The notes under the pieces were generated by a model that was given only the letters and a program-made list of their open reading frames with translations, was not told the origin of the DNA and did no database searches. Shown in pieces: positions 29,027-39,585 of a stretch of DNA of 64,000 nucleotides (its first letter is position 1; each line of letters starts with the position of its first letter). The position numbers and the translations under genes are program-made. Source of the DNA: Alistipes putredinis (GTDB taxonomy: Bacteria; Bacteroidota; Bacteroidia; Bacteroidales; Rikenellaceae); assembly GCA_022009915.1 (NCBI GenBank), contig CP091730.1, positions 1,364,001 to 1,428,000 of the forward strand. The letters run 5' to 3'.

Positions 29027-31220
29027 ATGAGCAGTTCGTTAAGATTCAAGGCTCTTGGGCAGATGTCCGACCGCACGGCGCCGAATATCGAGTTCACGGA
29101 GCAGCACGTATCCGAATATTTCGGTGCGGATGTATTCGACAAGGCGAAGATGAAACGCTATCTTCCCAAAGATGTTTTCGAGAGCGTGATGAGCGCAATC
29201 GAAGGCGGCGGCCGCATCGACCGCAAGATTGCCTCGCAGGTGGCCAACGGCATGAAGACGTGGGCCATGGAGCGCGGAGCCACGCACTACACTCACTGGT
29301 TCCAGCCTCTTACAGATTCCACGGCCGAGAAGCATGATACGTTCTGCGAACCGATATGGGGCGGAGGCGGCAGCTTCGAGAATTTCAGCGGCGATTTGCT
29401 GGTGCAGCAGGAGCCGGATGCCTCGTCTTTCCCGAACGGCGGACTGCGCAATACGTTCGAGGCTCGCGGCTATACGGCGTGGGACCCTTCTTCGCCTGCC
29501 TTTCTTATCGACGATACGCTCTGCGTGCCGAGTATATTCATAGCCTATACGGGCGAGGCGCTCGACTATAAAACCCCGCTGCTCCGTTCTCTTGCGGCGC
29601 TCGACAAGGCCGCCGTCGGCGTATGCCAGCTTTTCGACAAGGATGTGGACAAGGTCGTGGCGACGCTCGGTTGGGAACAGGAGTATTTCCTCGTGGACGA
29701 GGCTCTCTACAAGGCGCGTCCCGACATGGCCCAGACCGGACGCACACTGATGGGTCATTCCGCCGCCAAAGACCAGCAGCTCGAAGACCACTACTTCGGC
29801 GAGATACCGGAGCGCGTGGTGGCATATATGAAGGATGTCGAGCAGACCGCTTTCCGTCTGGGCATCCCTCTCAAAACCCGTCACAACGAGGTGGCGCCAA
29901 ACCAGTACGAGTGCGCTCCGATGTTCGAGGAGGCTAACATCGCCGTGGATCACAATACGCTTCTGATGACAATCATGCGCCGAATCGCCGCCAAGCATAA
30001 ACTGCGCGTCCTGTTCCACGAGAAACCATACATGGGCGTGAACGGCTCGGGCAAACACTGCAACTGGTCCATGGCCACGGGCGACGGATACAACCTGCTG
30101 GCCCCCGGCAAGACTCCGAAAACCAATATGCAGTTCCTCGCTTTCTTCGTCTGCACGATGAAGGCCGCCTACCGCCGCGGAACGATGATAATGTCGTCCA
30201 TCGCCACCGAAAGCAACTCGCACCGTCTCGGAGGACACGAAGCGCCGCCTGCGATTCTTTCCGTGTTCTGCGGCTCGACTATCAATAATATTCTGGATTC
30301 TATCGAGCAGCGCGTGAGCGACAAGGCCCTTACGCCCGACGAAAAGACGGGCATCAAGCTCGACATCGGCAAGATTCCCGAGATTCTGCTCGACAACACC
30401 GACCGCAACCGTACCTCGCCGTTCGCCTTCACCGGCAACCGATTCGAGTTCCGTGCCACCGGTTCGTCGGCCAACTGCGCCATGCCTCTCATTGTGCTCA
30501 ATACGGCCGTTGCAGAGCAGCTGACGTTGTTTAGGACCGACGTCGAAGCACTCGTGGAGAAGGGCGTGAAGAAGGACGAGGCCATCTTGCAGACTATCCG
30601 CAAGTTCATCATCGAATCCAAAGCCATACGTTTCGAGGGCAACGGTTACTCCGAGGACTGGCACAAGGAGGCGGCAGGCCGCGGACTTCGCGGCATAACC
30701 TCCGTAACCTCGGCAATCCGCGAATACATATCGCCCGACAATATCGAGATGTTCGCCCGCTTCGGCGTCATGTCGAGCACGGAACTTCATTCGCGTTTCG
30801 AAATCAAGAACGAGATATTCCTCAAAAAGGTTCAGATAGAGGCCCGAGTGCTGGGCGATTTGGCGACCAACCATATAATCCCCACCGCCATTCTGTATCA
30901 GAACGAACTGATTAATAACGTCAAAGGTATCAAGGAACTGTTCCCAGAGGAGTGCGATGCGCTTTCCGCCAGCGAACGACAGACGATTCTGAAAATTTCG
31001 GGGCACGTCAATGCCATACGCGAACAGGTCACGGCCATGATAGGCGCACGCAAGAAATGGAACGCCGTCGAAGACATGGTCGAGCGTGCCAAAGGCTATG
31101 AAACGGAGGTGCGTCCCTATATATCGAGCATCCGAACCCCATATCGACAAAGGCTCGAACTCATAATCGACGACCGCCTGTGGACGCTGCCCAAGTACAG
31201 GGAGCTTTTTCACGATATAG
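29027..31220 (+). CDS. glnN: Glutamine synthetase type III
   Basis: About 730 residues, the length of GSIII, the main ammonium-assimilating enzyme in Bacteroidetes. Motifs: LRFKALGQMSDRT, THWFQPLTDSTAEKHDTF, WEQEYFLVD (Mg ligands), KTRHNEVAPNQYE, MGVNGSGKHCNWS (ATP/Glu binding) and RFEFRATGSSANC. The first 700 residues are intact. Near 31135-31155 and at about 31210 small indels break the end: the corrected tail is RTHIDKLELIIDDRLWTLPKYREL followed by a stop near 31218. The printed longer frame crosses a terminator-like hairpin and is not real. Confidence 0.95.
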
Positions 31221-31245
31221 ACTGCAAACGATTCTCTATACCGCA

Positions 31246-31281
31246 GACGCGAGGCACGGCTTTAATGGCCGGCCTCGCGTC
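31246..31281. terminator. Terminator of glnN
   Basis: GACGCGAGG / CCTCGCGTC stem 25 bp after the inferred glnN stop, between convergent operons. Confidence 0.65.
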
Positions 31282-31346
31282 TTGCTTGCAGAGGCTGCAA
31301 TATGCACTTAAAACTATTTCTGAAAATCCGATGGACAAGCAAAAAA

Positions 31347-31802
31347 TCAACGGTTCCACGGCATGCGGCGGTCGAGGGCCATAATGTAGTGCCGGAGAGG
31401 ATTGAGACGGCTCCACAAACGGAACTTACGCATTTGTGCGGCCGAGAGAAAGTCCACCGTGCGGCCCGACGGCTTTATGATATACCGCACGAGGGCGACC
31501 ACGTCCGAAAGGGCCGCCTTTTCGACATTGCGGATGTTGTTGCCGTCGCCCTGCATGGTCAGCTGGTCTCCGTCGCGCGATATTATGCGGTGCATGACAT
31601 GAGTGCCGCGGTACCTGAAAAGTACGACGGCTCCGATGCGAATCTCCGATTCGCTAAAAGGCGAAAGCACCGCCTTGTCTTTGCCGTTGCGAATGAAGGG
31701 GTGCATGCTGACGCCCTTGACCGGAATCGTGACGCTGTGCCCTTCCGCTATCGTCCGCTCGACGTAGTCGAAAAAGTCGCGGTTGGAGATGCTGCGCTGC
31801 AT
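31347..31802 (-). CDS. S24/S26 signal-peptidase-like protein
   Basis: Intact, 151 residues. The signature VKGVSMHPFIRNGKDKAVL (residues 28-46) holds the nucleophilic Ser of S24/S26 peptidases, followed by VVLFRYRGTHVMHRII with a His at the place used by SipW/archaeal-type Ser-His enzymes instead of the usual Lys. No N-terminal membrane helix is seen, unlike housekeeping LepB, so it is probably a dedicated processing peptidase. It is the last gene of the pqqD operon, starting two bases after the kinase-like gene. The family often accompanies PqqD and kinase-like genes; the substrate is unknown. Confidence 0.75.
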   Translation of the reverse strand: MQRSISNRDFFDYVERTIAEGHSVTIPVKGVSMHPFIRNGKDKAVLSPFSESEIRIGAVVLFRYRGTHVMHRIISRDGDQLTMQGDGNNIRNVEKAALSDVVALVRYIIKPSGRTVDFLSAAQMRKFRLWSRLNPLRHYIMALDRRMPWNR

Positions 31803-31804
31803 TA

Positions 31805-32692
31805 TCAGAAAATGGTTTTATGAACGAGTAAGGCCGCGTCTTCGTCGGGCAGGCACTTCATTGAGTATATTGGCACGGAGGCAATCACGTGCGAGAGTAT
31901 GTCGCATATGCAGTCGGTCAATCGCTCGTCCGCGGCGAACGACGGCGGACACGACGGAAACAGCGCTCCGAACGCCTCGATTTTGGGCAGTCTGCGAATT
32001 TCGTTGTGCGGCGCCTGAGACAGTCTCACACATGCGGCGAGCGGCGCCGAGGCGGTTTTGTAGCATGGCGTCTTGCCGCTCCACGGAGAGCCGTATACCA
32101 CAGCTCTGCCGTCTTCGATTCGCAGCACGGGCGAATCGTCGTTAAGCAGTTCGGCATTCGGAATGTTCTTTATCCAAAGACGGGTATGGGTGCTTTTGCC
32201 AGTACCGCTCTCGCCCAGAAACAACACGGCCCTGCCTTCGCAGACAATCGTCGAGGAGTGTATCGGACACCCCCCCCCTCGAACTGCCGCCATACCGAAC
32301 GCAGTCCATACTAAAAAGCGCATGATAATCGGTGCGGGACGCTTTCCGTCAGTGCCCGCATCGCAATCGAATACGGAGCTGCCGGCCGCATGTAAGAAGC
32401 TGACCGTACCGTACTCGGGCGAGCTCATGCGGAAAAAGTACGTGTCGCCTCCGCGTCTGTACAAGGTGCACTCTATCCCCTCGAACTCCTGCGAGTGGAG
32501 AAATTCCAAGTCGGACAAGTCGTCCGGACCGGCAATCGCCACACCCGTGCGCAGCGTGATGTCGGGCTTTTTCGCAGTGCTGGTCCGAAATACCCCGAAA
32601 CCCTCGATGCCGCCCAAATCGGCCGCTGGTCCTTCGGTGCGCAAAACGAAACCTGCTATCTCGTAATCGTAATTCATCTCCTGTAAAATCAT
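31805..32692 (-). CDS. HPr kinase-like protein (peptide tailoring?)
   Basis: 295 residues. P-loop LFLGESGTGKSTHTRLW near residue 170 preceded by CPIHSSTIVCEGRAV and followed by LLNDDSPVLR and YGSPWSGKT: this is the HprK/PEPCK-related kinase fold. The N-terminal HPr-kinase domain is absent, and the genome context lacks PTS genes, so it is not a classical HprK. Homologues in lasso-peptide clusters phosphorylate precursor peptides. Its ATG overlaps the ABC gene stop (ATGA) and its TGA is two bases before the peptidase ATG. Nine consecutive G (32270-32278) encode Gly-Gly-Gly just before the HSS motif, a possible slippage site. Confidence 0.72.
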   Translation of the reverse strand: MILQEMNYDYEIAGFVLRTEGPAADLGGIEGFGVFRTSTAKKPDITLRTGVAIAGPDDLSDLEFLHSQEFEGIECTLYRRGGDTYFFRMSSPEYGTVSFLHAAGSSVFDCDAGTDGKRPAPIIMRFLVWTAFGMAAVRGGGCPIHSSTIVCEGRAVLFLGESGTGKSTHTRLWIKNIPNAELLNDDSPVLRIEDGRAVVYGSPWSGKTPCYKTASAPLAACVRLSQAPHNEIRRLPKIEAFGALFPSCPPSFAADERLTDCICDILSHVIASVPIYSMKCLPDEDAALLVHKTIF

Positions 32693-34344
32693 ATTGTTAC
32701 GACCCTGTCGCAAACGGCCAGCGAACTTTCGCGGTGCGCTATCATTATCACCGTCAAAGCTCCGTCGGCCTGCAACAAGGCCCGTATCGAATCGTTCACG
32801 TCGCTCTCGGTCCGACTGTCCAACGACGAGGTGGCCTCGTCGAAAAACAGTATCCGTGCGCCTTTGTACAATGCCCGTGCGATGCCGATGCGTTGTTTCT
32901 GTCCGCCAGAAAGCCGTGCGCCGCATTCACCTATCGGGGTGTCGATTCCGTCGGGCAGTGAGGCCACGAACTCCGAAAGCCGTGCGGCATCCAGCGCCCT
33001 TATCACTTTCTCGGCATCGGGTTCCGCCTCGCCGAGTGCCACGTTGCGCGCCACGGTGGAATCGGTTATGAACACCTCCCTGCGGAACGTATCCGACCAA
33101 AGCCCGCCAGCTTCGCACATTGGCATCCGAAAGTTCGACTCCGTCCACGAGTATACGGCCTTTCTGCGGCGGATAGAAGCCCAGCAGAAGATTGAAGAGG
33201 GTGGTCTTGCCGCCTCCCGAAACTCCGTTTATGCCGAGGCACTCCCCCTTGCGGACCGTCATGTTCAAATCGCTCAGCACCGTCCGCTCGTCGTCCGGAA
33301 AAGCGAAACTCACACCCTCGACCGCAATCTCCCTGTCGAACGTTATCGGCTCCTGTGCTCCATGCACGGGTGCATCGGCGCTCCGCTCGATGATCTCGAG
33401 CGCAGTAGCGGTTGTTCTTTATAGTGATGTAGCCGGTTATCAGATTTTTAACCGACGGCAGCACCTTTATGGCGGCGACGGCGAAAAACGCCGAGCAGAA
33501 CCGCATCCGTCTGCATTATGACCATTGCCGAAAGTACCGCCACGATGCACACTTCTATGAGCAGCGAGGGTATCTGCCTTACGAGCATGTACCGCTGGCG
33601 CAGTGAGGCTATCTGTCCGAGTCCGCCGGCGAACCTGTCCGAAAAGAGCCGGAATCCGTCGTTTATCTCTATCTCGGCATATCCCTTGAACGCCTCCATG
33701 ACCAGACGGTTCTGCGTGCGTCGAATTTCGTTTTCCCGCTGCCCGTAATTCTGAATCTTGCCGCGGACTATATAGATATATACCAATGCGACGGGTACGA
33801 AGAGTGCCGCGAGCAGCAGTGCGACCTTATAGTCGTACAGAACCAGAGCCGCGAACATGAGCGCGAGCATCACGGCATCGCAAATCATGGCCGCGATAGG
33901 CGTCAGCACCCCCTGCACGAAATTCATGCACACGTAATTTATTTCATAGGCCAGTTTGGCCGAGTTGCGGCTTTTCAGAAACAGCAGGCCGCGGTCGTGA
34001 TAGTTCTCGAACATGCGGCGCGAATAGAAACGGTACAGGGAAAGGATATATCCGCTCGTGTATTGCGAAATTGCGATGTTTACGAGGCCTTTCAGAAGCA
34101 CGAGCGCAAGCACGGCGCAACAGAGCGCGACGATGAACCGATGATGGTCCGCAAGCCCCGAATACCTGTAAAGCGAAGCCAGAAAACTGTCTGACGAAAG
34201 CGCATCGGGGTCGGCGGCCAGTATGAGTATGGGAATGAGGGCGGCTATGCCGACCAAATCCATTACGGCCCGCAGCAGAATGAGCAATGTTACGGCGCCG
34301 GCACCCTTACGGTATCCGTGCGGTATGAGCCTCAAAGGACTCAT
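32689..34344 (-). CDS. ABC exporter, fused membrane and ATPase domains
   Basis: About 550 residues. Six-helix membrane domain (LLILLRAVMDLVGIAALIPILIL, IVALCCAVLALVLLKGLV and others), then an ATPase domain with Walker A NGVSGGGKTTL, Q-loop VPQ, signature LSGGQKQR, Walker B ILFFDEATSS and H-loop IAHR. This is a type IV exporter half-transporter like those that secrete peptides or lipids; no N-terminal C39 peptidase domain. Start at 34344 is set by the ATGA overlap with pqqD. Frame breaks near 33478, 33405 and 33093. The context (PqqD-like, kinase-like, peptidase) suggests export of a modified peptide. Confidence 0.85.
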
Positions 34345-34610
34345 GATTCGATGATTCCGCATTCGATGAGCTTCTCGGCCCATGCCAAGGCGTCGCGCTC
34401 GGCTGTCCGGTAATCGACTTCGTAATTGTCGGTCAGAATTCCGGCGGCATCGGCGATCTCGAACTCCCGTCCGGAAAGCTCCCTTACGAGCAGTTCGGCG
34501 GAAGGATTCAAGGAGACGATTTTGGTCATGTCCTCACCGTACTTGCCCTGTATGACGATTATCTTTTCTCCGGCGATTTCGCGAATCTTGTATCCCTGTT
34601 TTATTCTCAT
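34341..34610 (-). CDS. PqqD-family peptide-binding protein
   Basis: Intact, 89 residues. PqqD fold: IKQGYKIREIAGEKIIVIQG, then LNPSAELLVRELSGREFEI, ILTDNYEVD and the final helix. The N-x-(S/T)-A-x-x-(L/I) core is the family hallmark. PqqD-like domains are RiPP recognition elements that bind the leader of a precursor peptide and present it to modifying enzymes. No PQQ genes and no radical SAM enzyme are nearby. Start at 34610 gives the normal length. It begins 24 bp after pdxB and overlaps the ABC gene by four bases. Confidence 0.82.
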   Translation of the reverse strand: MRIKQGYKIREIAGEKIIVIQGKYGEDMTKIVSLNPSAELLVRELSGREFEIADAAGILTDNYEVDYRTAERDALAWAEKLIECGIIES

Positions 34611-34633
34611 GGTTTTAACGTTTGAATGCAAAA

Positions 34634-35669
34634 TTAGAAAAATTCTTCTCTATAATGGTATCCGTTACGCATTTGCTCGAATTTTTCGGGATTGTTTTTC
34701 AGTTCTGCGCTATGCGCCTCTATGTCGAAATACCGGCCGATATTTTGCGCCGCATACGTCCACGACATCTTGCGGAGTGCTCCGCGACACATTCTCGGGA
34801 TACCAGCCGTACAGCGGCGCCAGACCGAAATGCTGTGCCAAGGCATTCACTGTCATGGATGTTCCGGCAGCTTTGCCCTGCGCCGAATAACCTGCGATAT
34901 GCGGCGTGGAGATGTCCGAAACCGAGAGCAGCATGCGGTTTATATCTGGTTCGTGCTCCCACGTGTCGATGGACGCGCTTCTTATAGTGCCGTCGCCGAT
35001 TGCCGAAAGCAGCGCACTCTCGTCCACTATCCCGCCCCTTGCGCAGTTTATCAAGGCCGCTCCTTTTTTCATCAGTCCGAAAGCGCGAGGACCTATCATT
35101 CCGCAAGTCGGCCATGCGCCGGTTTTAGTCAGCGGAGTGTGCAGGGTCACTATGTCGGAATTTTCGAGAAGCGTATCCGAATCGACGAACCCGTCTTTCG
35201 GGCCCAGCGCCTCTGCCGCACTGCGAAAAGGGTCGTGGCAAAGCACTTTGTACCCCCACCGTCCTGCATGCCTGACGACAAGCCTTCCGACATTGCCGAC
35301 CCCGACTACCCCGAGTACGGTCCTGTCGGGATTCATGCCGTACTTTCTCGACAGAAACACGAGCACTGCGGTCACCCATTGCAATACGCCTCCGGCATTG
35401 CAGCCTGCTGCCGAGCGGACCGTTATCCCGTACTCCGAACAGTACGGCAGGTCTATGTGGTCCACGCCTATCGTCGCCGTGCCTATGAACCGAACCCGCG
35501 AGCCTGTCAGCAGATGCTCGTCGCACTTGGTGCGGGTGCGTATTATCAAGGCGTCGGCATCGCGCACGTCTTCGGCGCCAATCTCCGCTCCTTTCATATA
35601 TTTCACTTCGGCATACGGCTCCAACACTCCTTCGAGATACGGTATATCGCAATCCGCAACTATTTTCAT
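34634..35669 (-). CDS. pdxB: 4-phosphoerythronate dehydrogenase
   Basis: About 345 residues, D-2-hydroxyacid dehydrogenase fold, second step of pyridoxal-phosphate synthesis. NAD site GVVGVGNVGRLV near residue 120, substrate motif GTATIGVDHIDLPYC, catalytic HTPLTKTGA, INCARGGIVDE, and the PdxB-type C-terminal dimer region (NNPEKFEQMRNGYHYREEFF). One extra A near 34768 (coding strand CAAG for CAG) shifts the frame 45 codons before the end. It is the first gene of the operon that continues into pqqD; the link to the peptide cassette may be accidental. Confidence 0.9.
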
Positions 35670-35692
35670 GGCTTCCGGTCTTTTAATCGGTA

Positions 35693-35700
35693 CAAAGATA
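35693..35700 (-). promoter_or_regulatory. -7 box of the pdxB-pqqD operon
   Basis: TATCTTTG on the minus strand, 23 bp before the pdxB ATG. It is the only clear promoter for the five-gene unit down to 31347. Confidence 0.6.
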
Positions 35701-35766
35701 GGAATTGTGCGCAGAACCTTTTACACTTTTTACGCCCCCATTTCATCCGAATCGGAAACCGCCCTG

Positions 35767-35837
35767 CCGTGCAACTTGACAACAGCGATTTGAATACATT
35801 TGCCGCAACACAAAAAAACTCCCCGCCGGCACGCGGC
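35767..35837. repeat. Direct repeat, copy 1
   Basis: About 70 bp: CGTGCAACTTGACAACAGCG, a gap reading ATTTGAATACATTTGCCGCAA, an A-run, then CTCCCCGCCGGCACGCGGC. A second copy at 35938-36004 differs at a few positions and in A-run length. On the minus strand each copy encodes QMYSNRC(C/R)QVAR, so the unit may be the relic of a short reading frame or a dispersed element. The 600-bp gap from 35670 to 36269 holds no other supported gene. Confidence 0.8.
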
Positions 35838-35937
35838 CGTAAAGAATTGCGAAAGCTCTTTTTACAGGCTTTCCCTCCTGAGGAGGTAAACGGGAAAGGG
35901 ATGGTCGAACACGTTTCTTCCTGCCGCGCAACTTTTT

Positions 35938-36004
35938 CCGTGCAACTTGACGACAGCGATTTGAATACATCTGCCGCGACAAAAACTCCCCGCCGGCTCG
36001 CGGC
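35938..36004. repeat. Direct repeat, copy 2
   Basis: Second copy of the unit at 35767, 171 bp downstream in the same orientation, with GCCGGCTCGCGGC at its end. Between the copies lies a self-complementary CCTCCTGAGGAGG. Confidence 0.8.
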
Positions 36005-36269
36005 AGGGAGAAACCCAACTTTAATATATTGATTATGAAAAGAACCATTGATCTCTGTTGTCGCAACGATATCAAAGATTCGCTATAATAACGCGGTTCG
36101 GAATGCTTATATTGTATTTGCATTATAATTTCGCATATTTATATAAGTAAAATTTATAAGTGTTTGATGTTCAAGTCTCCTTTTTTTATGTTCCGAAAGG
36201 ACTCGGATTTTTGGTTAGATTTTTCAAATATTCTTATTTTTTTGCCGAGTTTTGAGAAAGCGGGAAATC

Positions 36270-37300
36270 ATGAAAGAATTCAATCCGGACGGAGTCGGTG
36301 TAGCTAACGGAAACTATTTCGGAATGCCGTTTACGCCCGATAATGCGCGTTTGGTTCTCGTATCCGTCCCGTGGGACGTCACATCTTCCTACGGGAGCGG
36401 GTGCATCGGCTGCTCCCGATGCCATAATAGAGGCATCCACGCAGCTCGATTTCTTCGATTCGTATGCTCCCGATGCTTGGCGCAAGGGTATCGCAACGGC
36501 CGAAATAGATTATTCGATACAGGAAACGAGCGTGGCCCTGAGGGAAGATGCCGTAAGGATTATGGAGAATCTGGAATCGGGCGGAAAAACGGAGGACAAT
36601 TTCCTCCTGTCGCGACGGTTGGAGAAGATAAACGAAGCCTCGAAACAGATAAACTCGCAAGTATATGACATGACCGAACGGTTTCTGTCCATGGGAAAAA
36701 TTGTCGGCATAGTCGGCGGCGACCACAGCGTACCTTACGGTGCGGTACTGGCGCTGGCTCGGAAAGAACCGGATTTCGGGATTCTGCACCTTGACGCCCA
36801 CATGGATTTGAGAGACTGCTACGAAGGTTTCGAATATTCCCACGCCTCGATTATGTACAATATTTTTGCGTGACGTGCCGCAGGTGGAGCGGATAGTTCA
36901 AGTCGGTGTGCGCGATTACAGCGGCGGCGAGGCGTCCTTCGCCAAGACCTGCGGACGGGTCACCGTATTTTCGGATGCGGATTTGTGCGAAGCGGAGTTC
37001 GACGGCCGGAGCTGGAAGGAGCAGTGCGAGGCCATTGTCGGAAACCTGCCACAGCGCGTATATGTAAGTTTCGACATAGACGCCCTTTCGCCGTCCCTTT
37101 GTCCTGCGACGGGTACGCCAGTGCCGGGCGGACTGTCGTTCAACAAGGCCGTTTACCTGCTTCGGAAGATGGTCGATTCGGGGCGCAGCATCATCGGATT
37201 CGATTTATGCGAAGTGGTTCCGGCGGCCGGAAACGGGCTGGATGCCAATACGGGTGCCCGCGTATTGTACAAATTGTGCGGCCAAGTGCTTAGAAGTTAG
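36270..37300 (+). CDS. Arginase/agmatinase-family ureohydrolase
   Basis: About 342 residues. Mn-binding motifs of the family: GIVGGDHSVPYG, LHLDAHMDLRD and SFDIDALSPSLCPATGTPVPGG, with all His/Asp ligands present. It hydrolyses a guanidino or formimino group; agmatinase, arginase or formimidoylglutamase activity cannot be told apart, although the N-terminal region with a substrate loop (SYGSGASAAPDAI) is closer to the agmatinase/formiminoglutamase type. Two extra bases (GGG near 36402, T-run at 36863-36867) break the frame. nhaA starts 29 bp later, so they may be co-transcribed, which would fit acid or polyamine-linked pH balance. Confidence 0.87.
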
Positions 37301-37329
37301 AAGATAAACCAGATTTAAGTAAAAGAGAT

Positions 37330-38673
37330 ATGAATGCAATTGCTAATTCGTCGTTCGGACGAAGAGTCGTCGAAAGAGGAAGACATTTCCTGAACAGCCC
37401 ATGGGCGGGAGGCGTCGTGCTCGTGGTATTCGTGGTCATCGCAATGCTGCTGGCCAACATGCCAGACACGAAACATATTTATCACAAGATACTCGGAACG
37501 GATTTGGGAATCTCGATAGGAGACGTATTCTCGTTCCATATCGACATTGAGAAGTTCATCAACGACGGACTGATGGTGGTGTTCTTCTTCACCGTCGGTC
37601 TGGAAATCAAGCGGGAAATCATCGCCGGCCAGCTTTCGACTTTCCGTCAGGCCATTCTGCCGGTAATCGCCGCGCTCGGCGGTATGATTGCTCCTGCGCT
37701 GATATTCACCGCGATAAATTTGGGCTCGGTATATTCCGGAGGCTGGGGCATCCCGACCGCTACCGACATCGCGTTCGCAATCGCGATTATGTCGATGCTC
37801 GGCGACAGGGTCCCCGTGTCATTGAAAGTATTCCTGACGGCGCTCGCAATCGCCGACGATTTGGGTGCGATAGTGGTAATCGCCCTGTTCTACGGCGGAA
37901 CGATAAACTGGACGTGCATCGCCCTGATAGCCGCAATCACCGTGCTGCTGCTCGTCTTCCGCAAGATGGGCCTGTACAAGATAGGCTATTATCTGATACC
38001 GGCCGTGGTCATGTGGTACCTGTTCTATAATTCGGGTGTGCATTCCACCATTGCCGGCGTGGTCATGGCCATGCTCGTACCGTCCAAGCCGCATCTTTCC
38101 AAAAAGGTCTTCCTGTACAAGGCTCCCTATTACATAGAGGAATTCAAGTTCAACGACAAACCCGGAGTCGAGGTTCTGTCCAACGAAAACCAGCACCATT
38201 CGCTTCTGCAACTTCGCAAGACGGCGACCGATACAATCAGCATGTCCCAGAGAATGGAACATCTTTTTGAATCCTTACGTGACGTTTCTGATTATGCCGA
38301 TTTTTCGCTCTGGCCAATGCAGGCGTGGAAATCAAGTCGATAGCGGAGCCCTGAACATATTCTCCAACACGCTGGGCTGGGGCGTATTCCTCGGCCTTAT
38401 GCTCGGAAAACCTATCGGAATATTCTCCGCCAGCCTTCCTTGCCGTCAAAACCAAACTCGGAACCATGCCTGCCGGCAGCAACTGGAAGATGCTCTTCGC
38501 CGTCGCATGTCTGGGCGGTATAGGTTTCACGATGTCGATTTTCATAGACACGCTGGCATTCGCAGGTCAGCAGTCGATTATCGACGAAGGCAAGATTGCC
38601 GTGCTGCTGGGTTCTATTGCGTCGGCCATTTTCGGAACGATTTTTAATCAGACTGCTCTCGAAAAAGTCGTAA
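37330..38673 (+). CDS. nhaA: Na+/H+ antiporter NhaA
   Basis: About 446 residues, some eleven helices. NhaA hallmarks: FFFTVGLEIKREI, GIPTATDIAFAIA, TALAIADDLGAI (the paired Asp of the cation site) and GIGFTMSIFI. Exports Na+ in exchange for protons. The first 300 residues are intact; then breaks occur near 38265, 38305, 38353 and 38433, and an extra A near 38662-38666 hides the stop. I place the end at TAA 38671-38673, giving NQTALEKS, because a promoter for the next gene overlaps the printed longer frame. Confidence 0.92.
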
Positions 38674-38733
38674 AAAAACCGACATGTCGATATTTTTTTC
38701 GAACGGAATTGGTATTTTTCCGACGAAAATGGT

Positions 38734-38741
38734 TACATTTG
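38734..38741 (+). promoter_or_regulatory. -7 box of the FKBP gene
   Basis: TACATTTG, 44 bp before the ATG at 38786. Confidence 0.5.
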
Positions 38742-38785
38742 TGGGCAGAGATAAAATTTTAATTACTAAATAAAAAAACGGAAAA

Positions 38786-39459
38786 ATGAAAAAAATTACT
38801 CGTAGCCGTTGGTGCTCTCGCCGCTTCGCTCAGCGCATGCAACAATGCAAGCAGCATCAAAAACTATTCGGAAAAAGACTCCGTGGCCTATGCGATTGGT
38901 TTGGATTACGGCCGTCACCTCAAAAAGTCTTGACAGCACCCTGAATCCCGCCGTCGTTGCGGCTGCCATTTCGGATGTTCTGGACAACTCGGCAAAAAAA
39001 TGACTCAGGACCAGGCTTACGAATTCCTCAATGAGTATTTCATGGTTCGTATTCCCGCCCGCAACCTGAAAGCATCCGAAGAGTTCTTGAACGACATCGC
39101 CAAAAACAACCCCAACATCAAGAGAACCGACAGCGGTCTTCTCTACGAGATTATCCTCGAAGGAGATGCTGAGGTAATTGCCAAAAACGACAAGGACGAA
39201 GTCATGGTGAACTACAAGGGCACTCTGAAAGACGGCAAGGTATTCGATGAAAACGACAGCACCAAATTCTCGCTCAACCGCGTTATCAGAGGCTGGTCCG
39301 AGGGTATGAAACTGGTCGGCAAGGGTGGCAAGATTAAACTCTACGTTCCTTCTGATCTGGGCTACGGCGTACAGGGGCAATCCTTACGGAGGCATAGCTC
39401 CCAACGAGGCTCTCGTGTTCGACGTCGAGGTTATCGATGTTATCCCCGCAGCCGAGTAA
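38786..39459 (+). CDS. FKBP-type peptidyl-prolyl isomerase lipoprotein
   Basis: About 224 residues. Lipoprotein signal (KLLVAVGALAASLSAC), FKBP N-terminal dimer domain (DSVAYAIGLDYGRHL), then the isomerase domain: VMVNYKGTLKDGKVFDEN, RGWSEGMKLVGKGGK, YVPSDLGYG and PNEALVFDVEVIDV. Acts on periplasmic or outer-membrane protein folding. Breaks: extra A at 38789-38795, extra A near 38922, an A-run near 38994, and an extra G at about 39375. Length modulo three agrees with these. A terminator follows. Confidence 0.9.
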
Positions 39460-39487
39460 GGCATTGCGCCCGACAGAAAAAATCGAA

Positions 39488-39518
39488 AAGTCGCCCGTTC
39501 CATTTCGGGCGGCTTTAT
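39488..39518 (+). terminator. Terminator of the FKBP gene
   Basis: AAGTCGCCCG / CGGGCGGCTT stem with T-rich tail. Confidence 0.7.
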
Positions 39519-39585
39519 ACGGGCATATTCGGTTTTGTCAGGCATTTTTCTAATTTTTGTAGAAAATTACATATAAACAACAACT

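Noticed and set aside
29027..31384. Glutamine synthetase extended to 785 residues
   Set aside because: The last 55 codons cross a terminator-like hairpin and have no family match; small indels near 31140 and 31210 explain the overrun.
35767..36004. Two direct repeats as a CRISPR array
   Set aside because: Only two copies, 171 bp apart, about 70 bp long, and no cas genes. Unit length and spacing do not fit any array.
36035..36088. 17-codon peptide with a Cys-Cys pair as the missing RiPP precursor
   Set aside because: It is on the opposite strand from the pqqD operon, has no leader-like length and sits in the direct-repeat region. Nothing but its size supports it.
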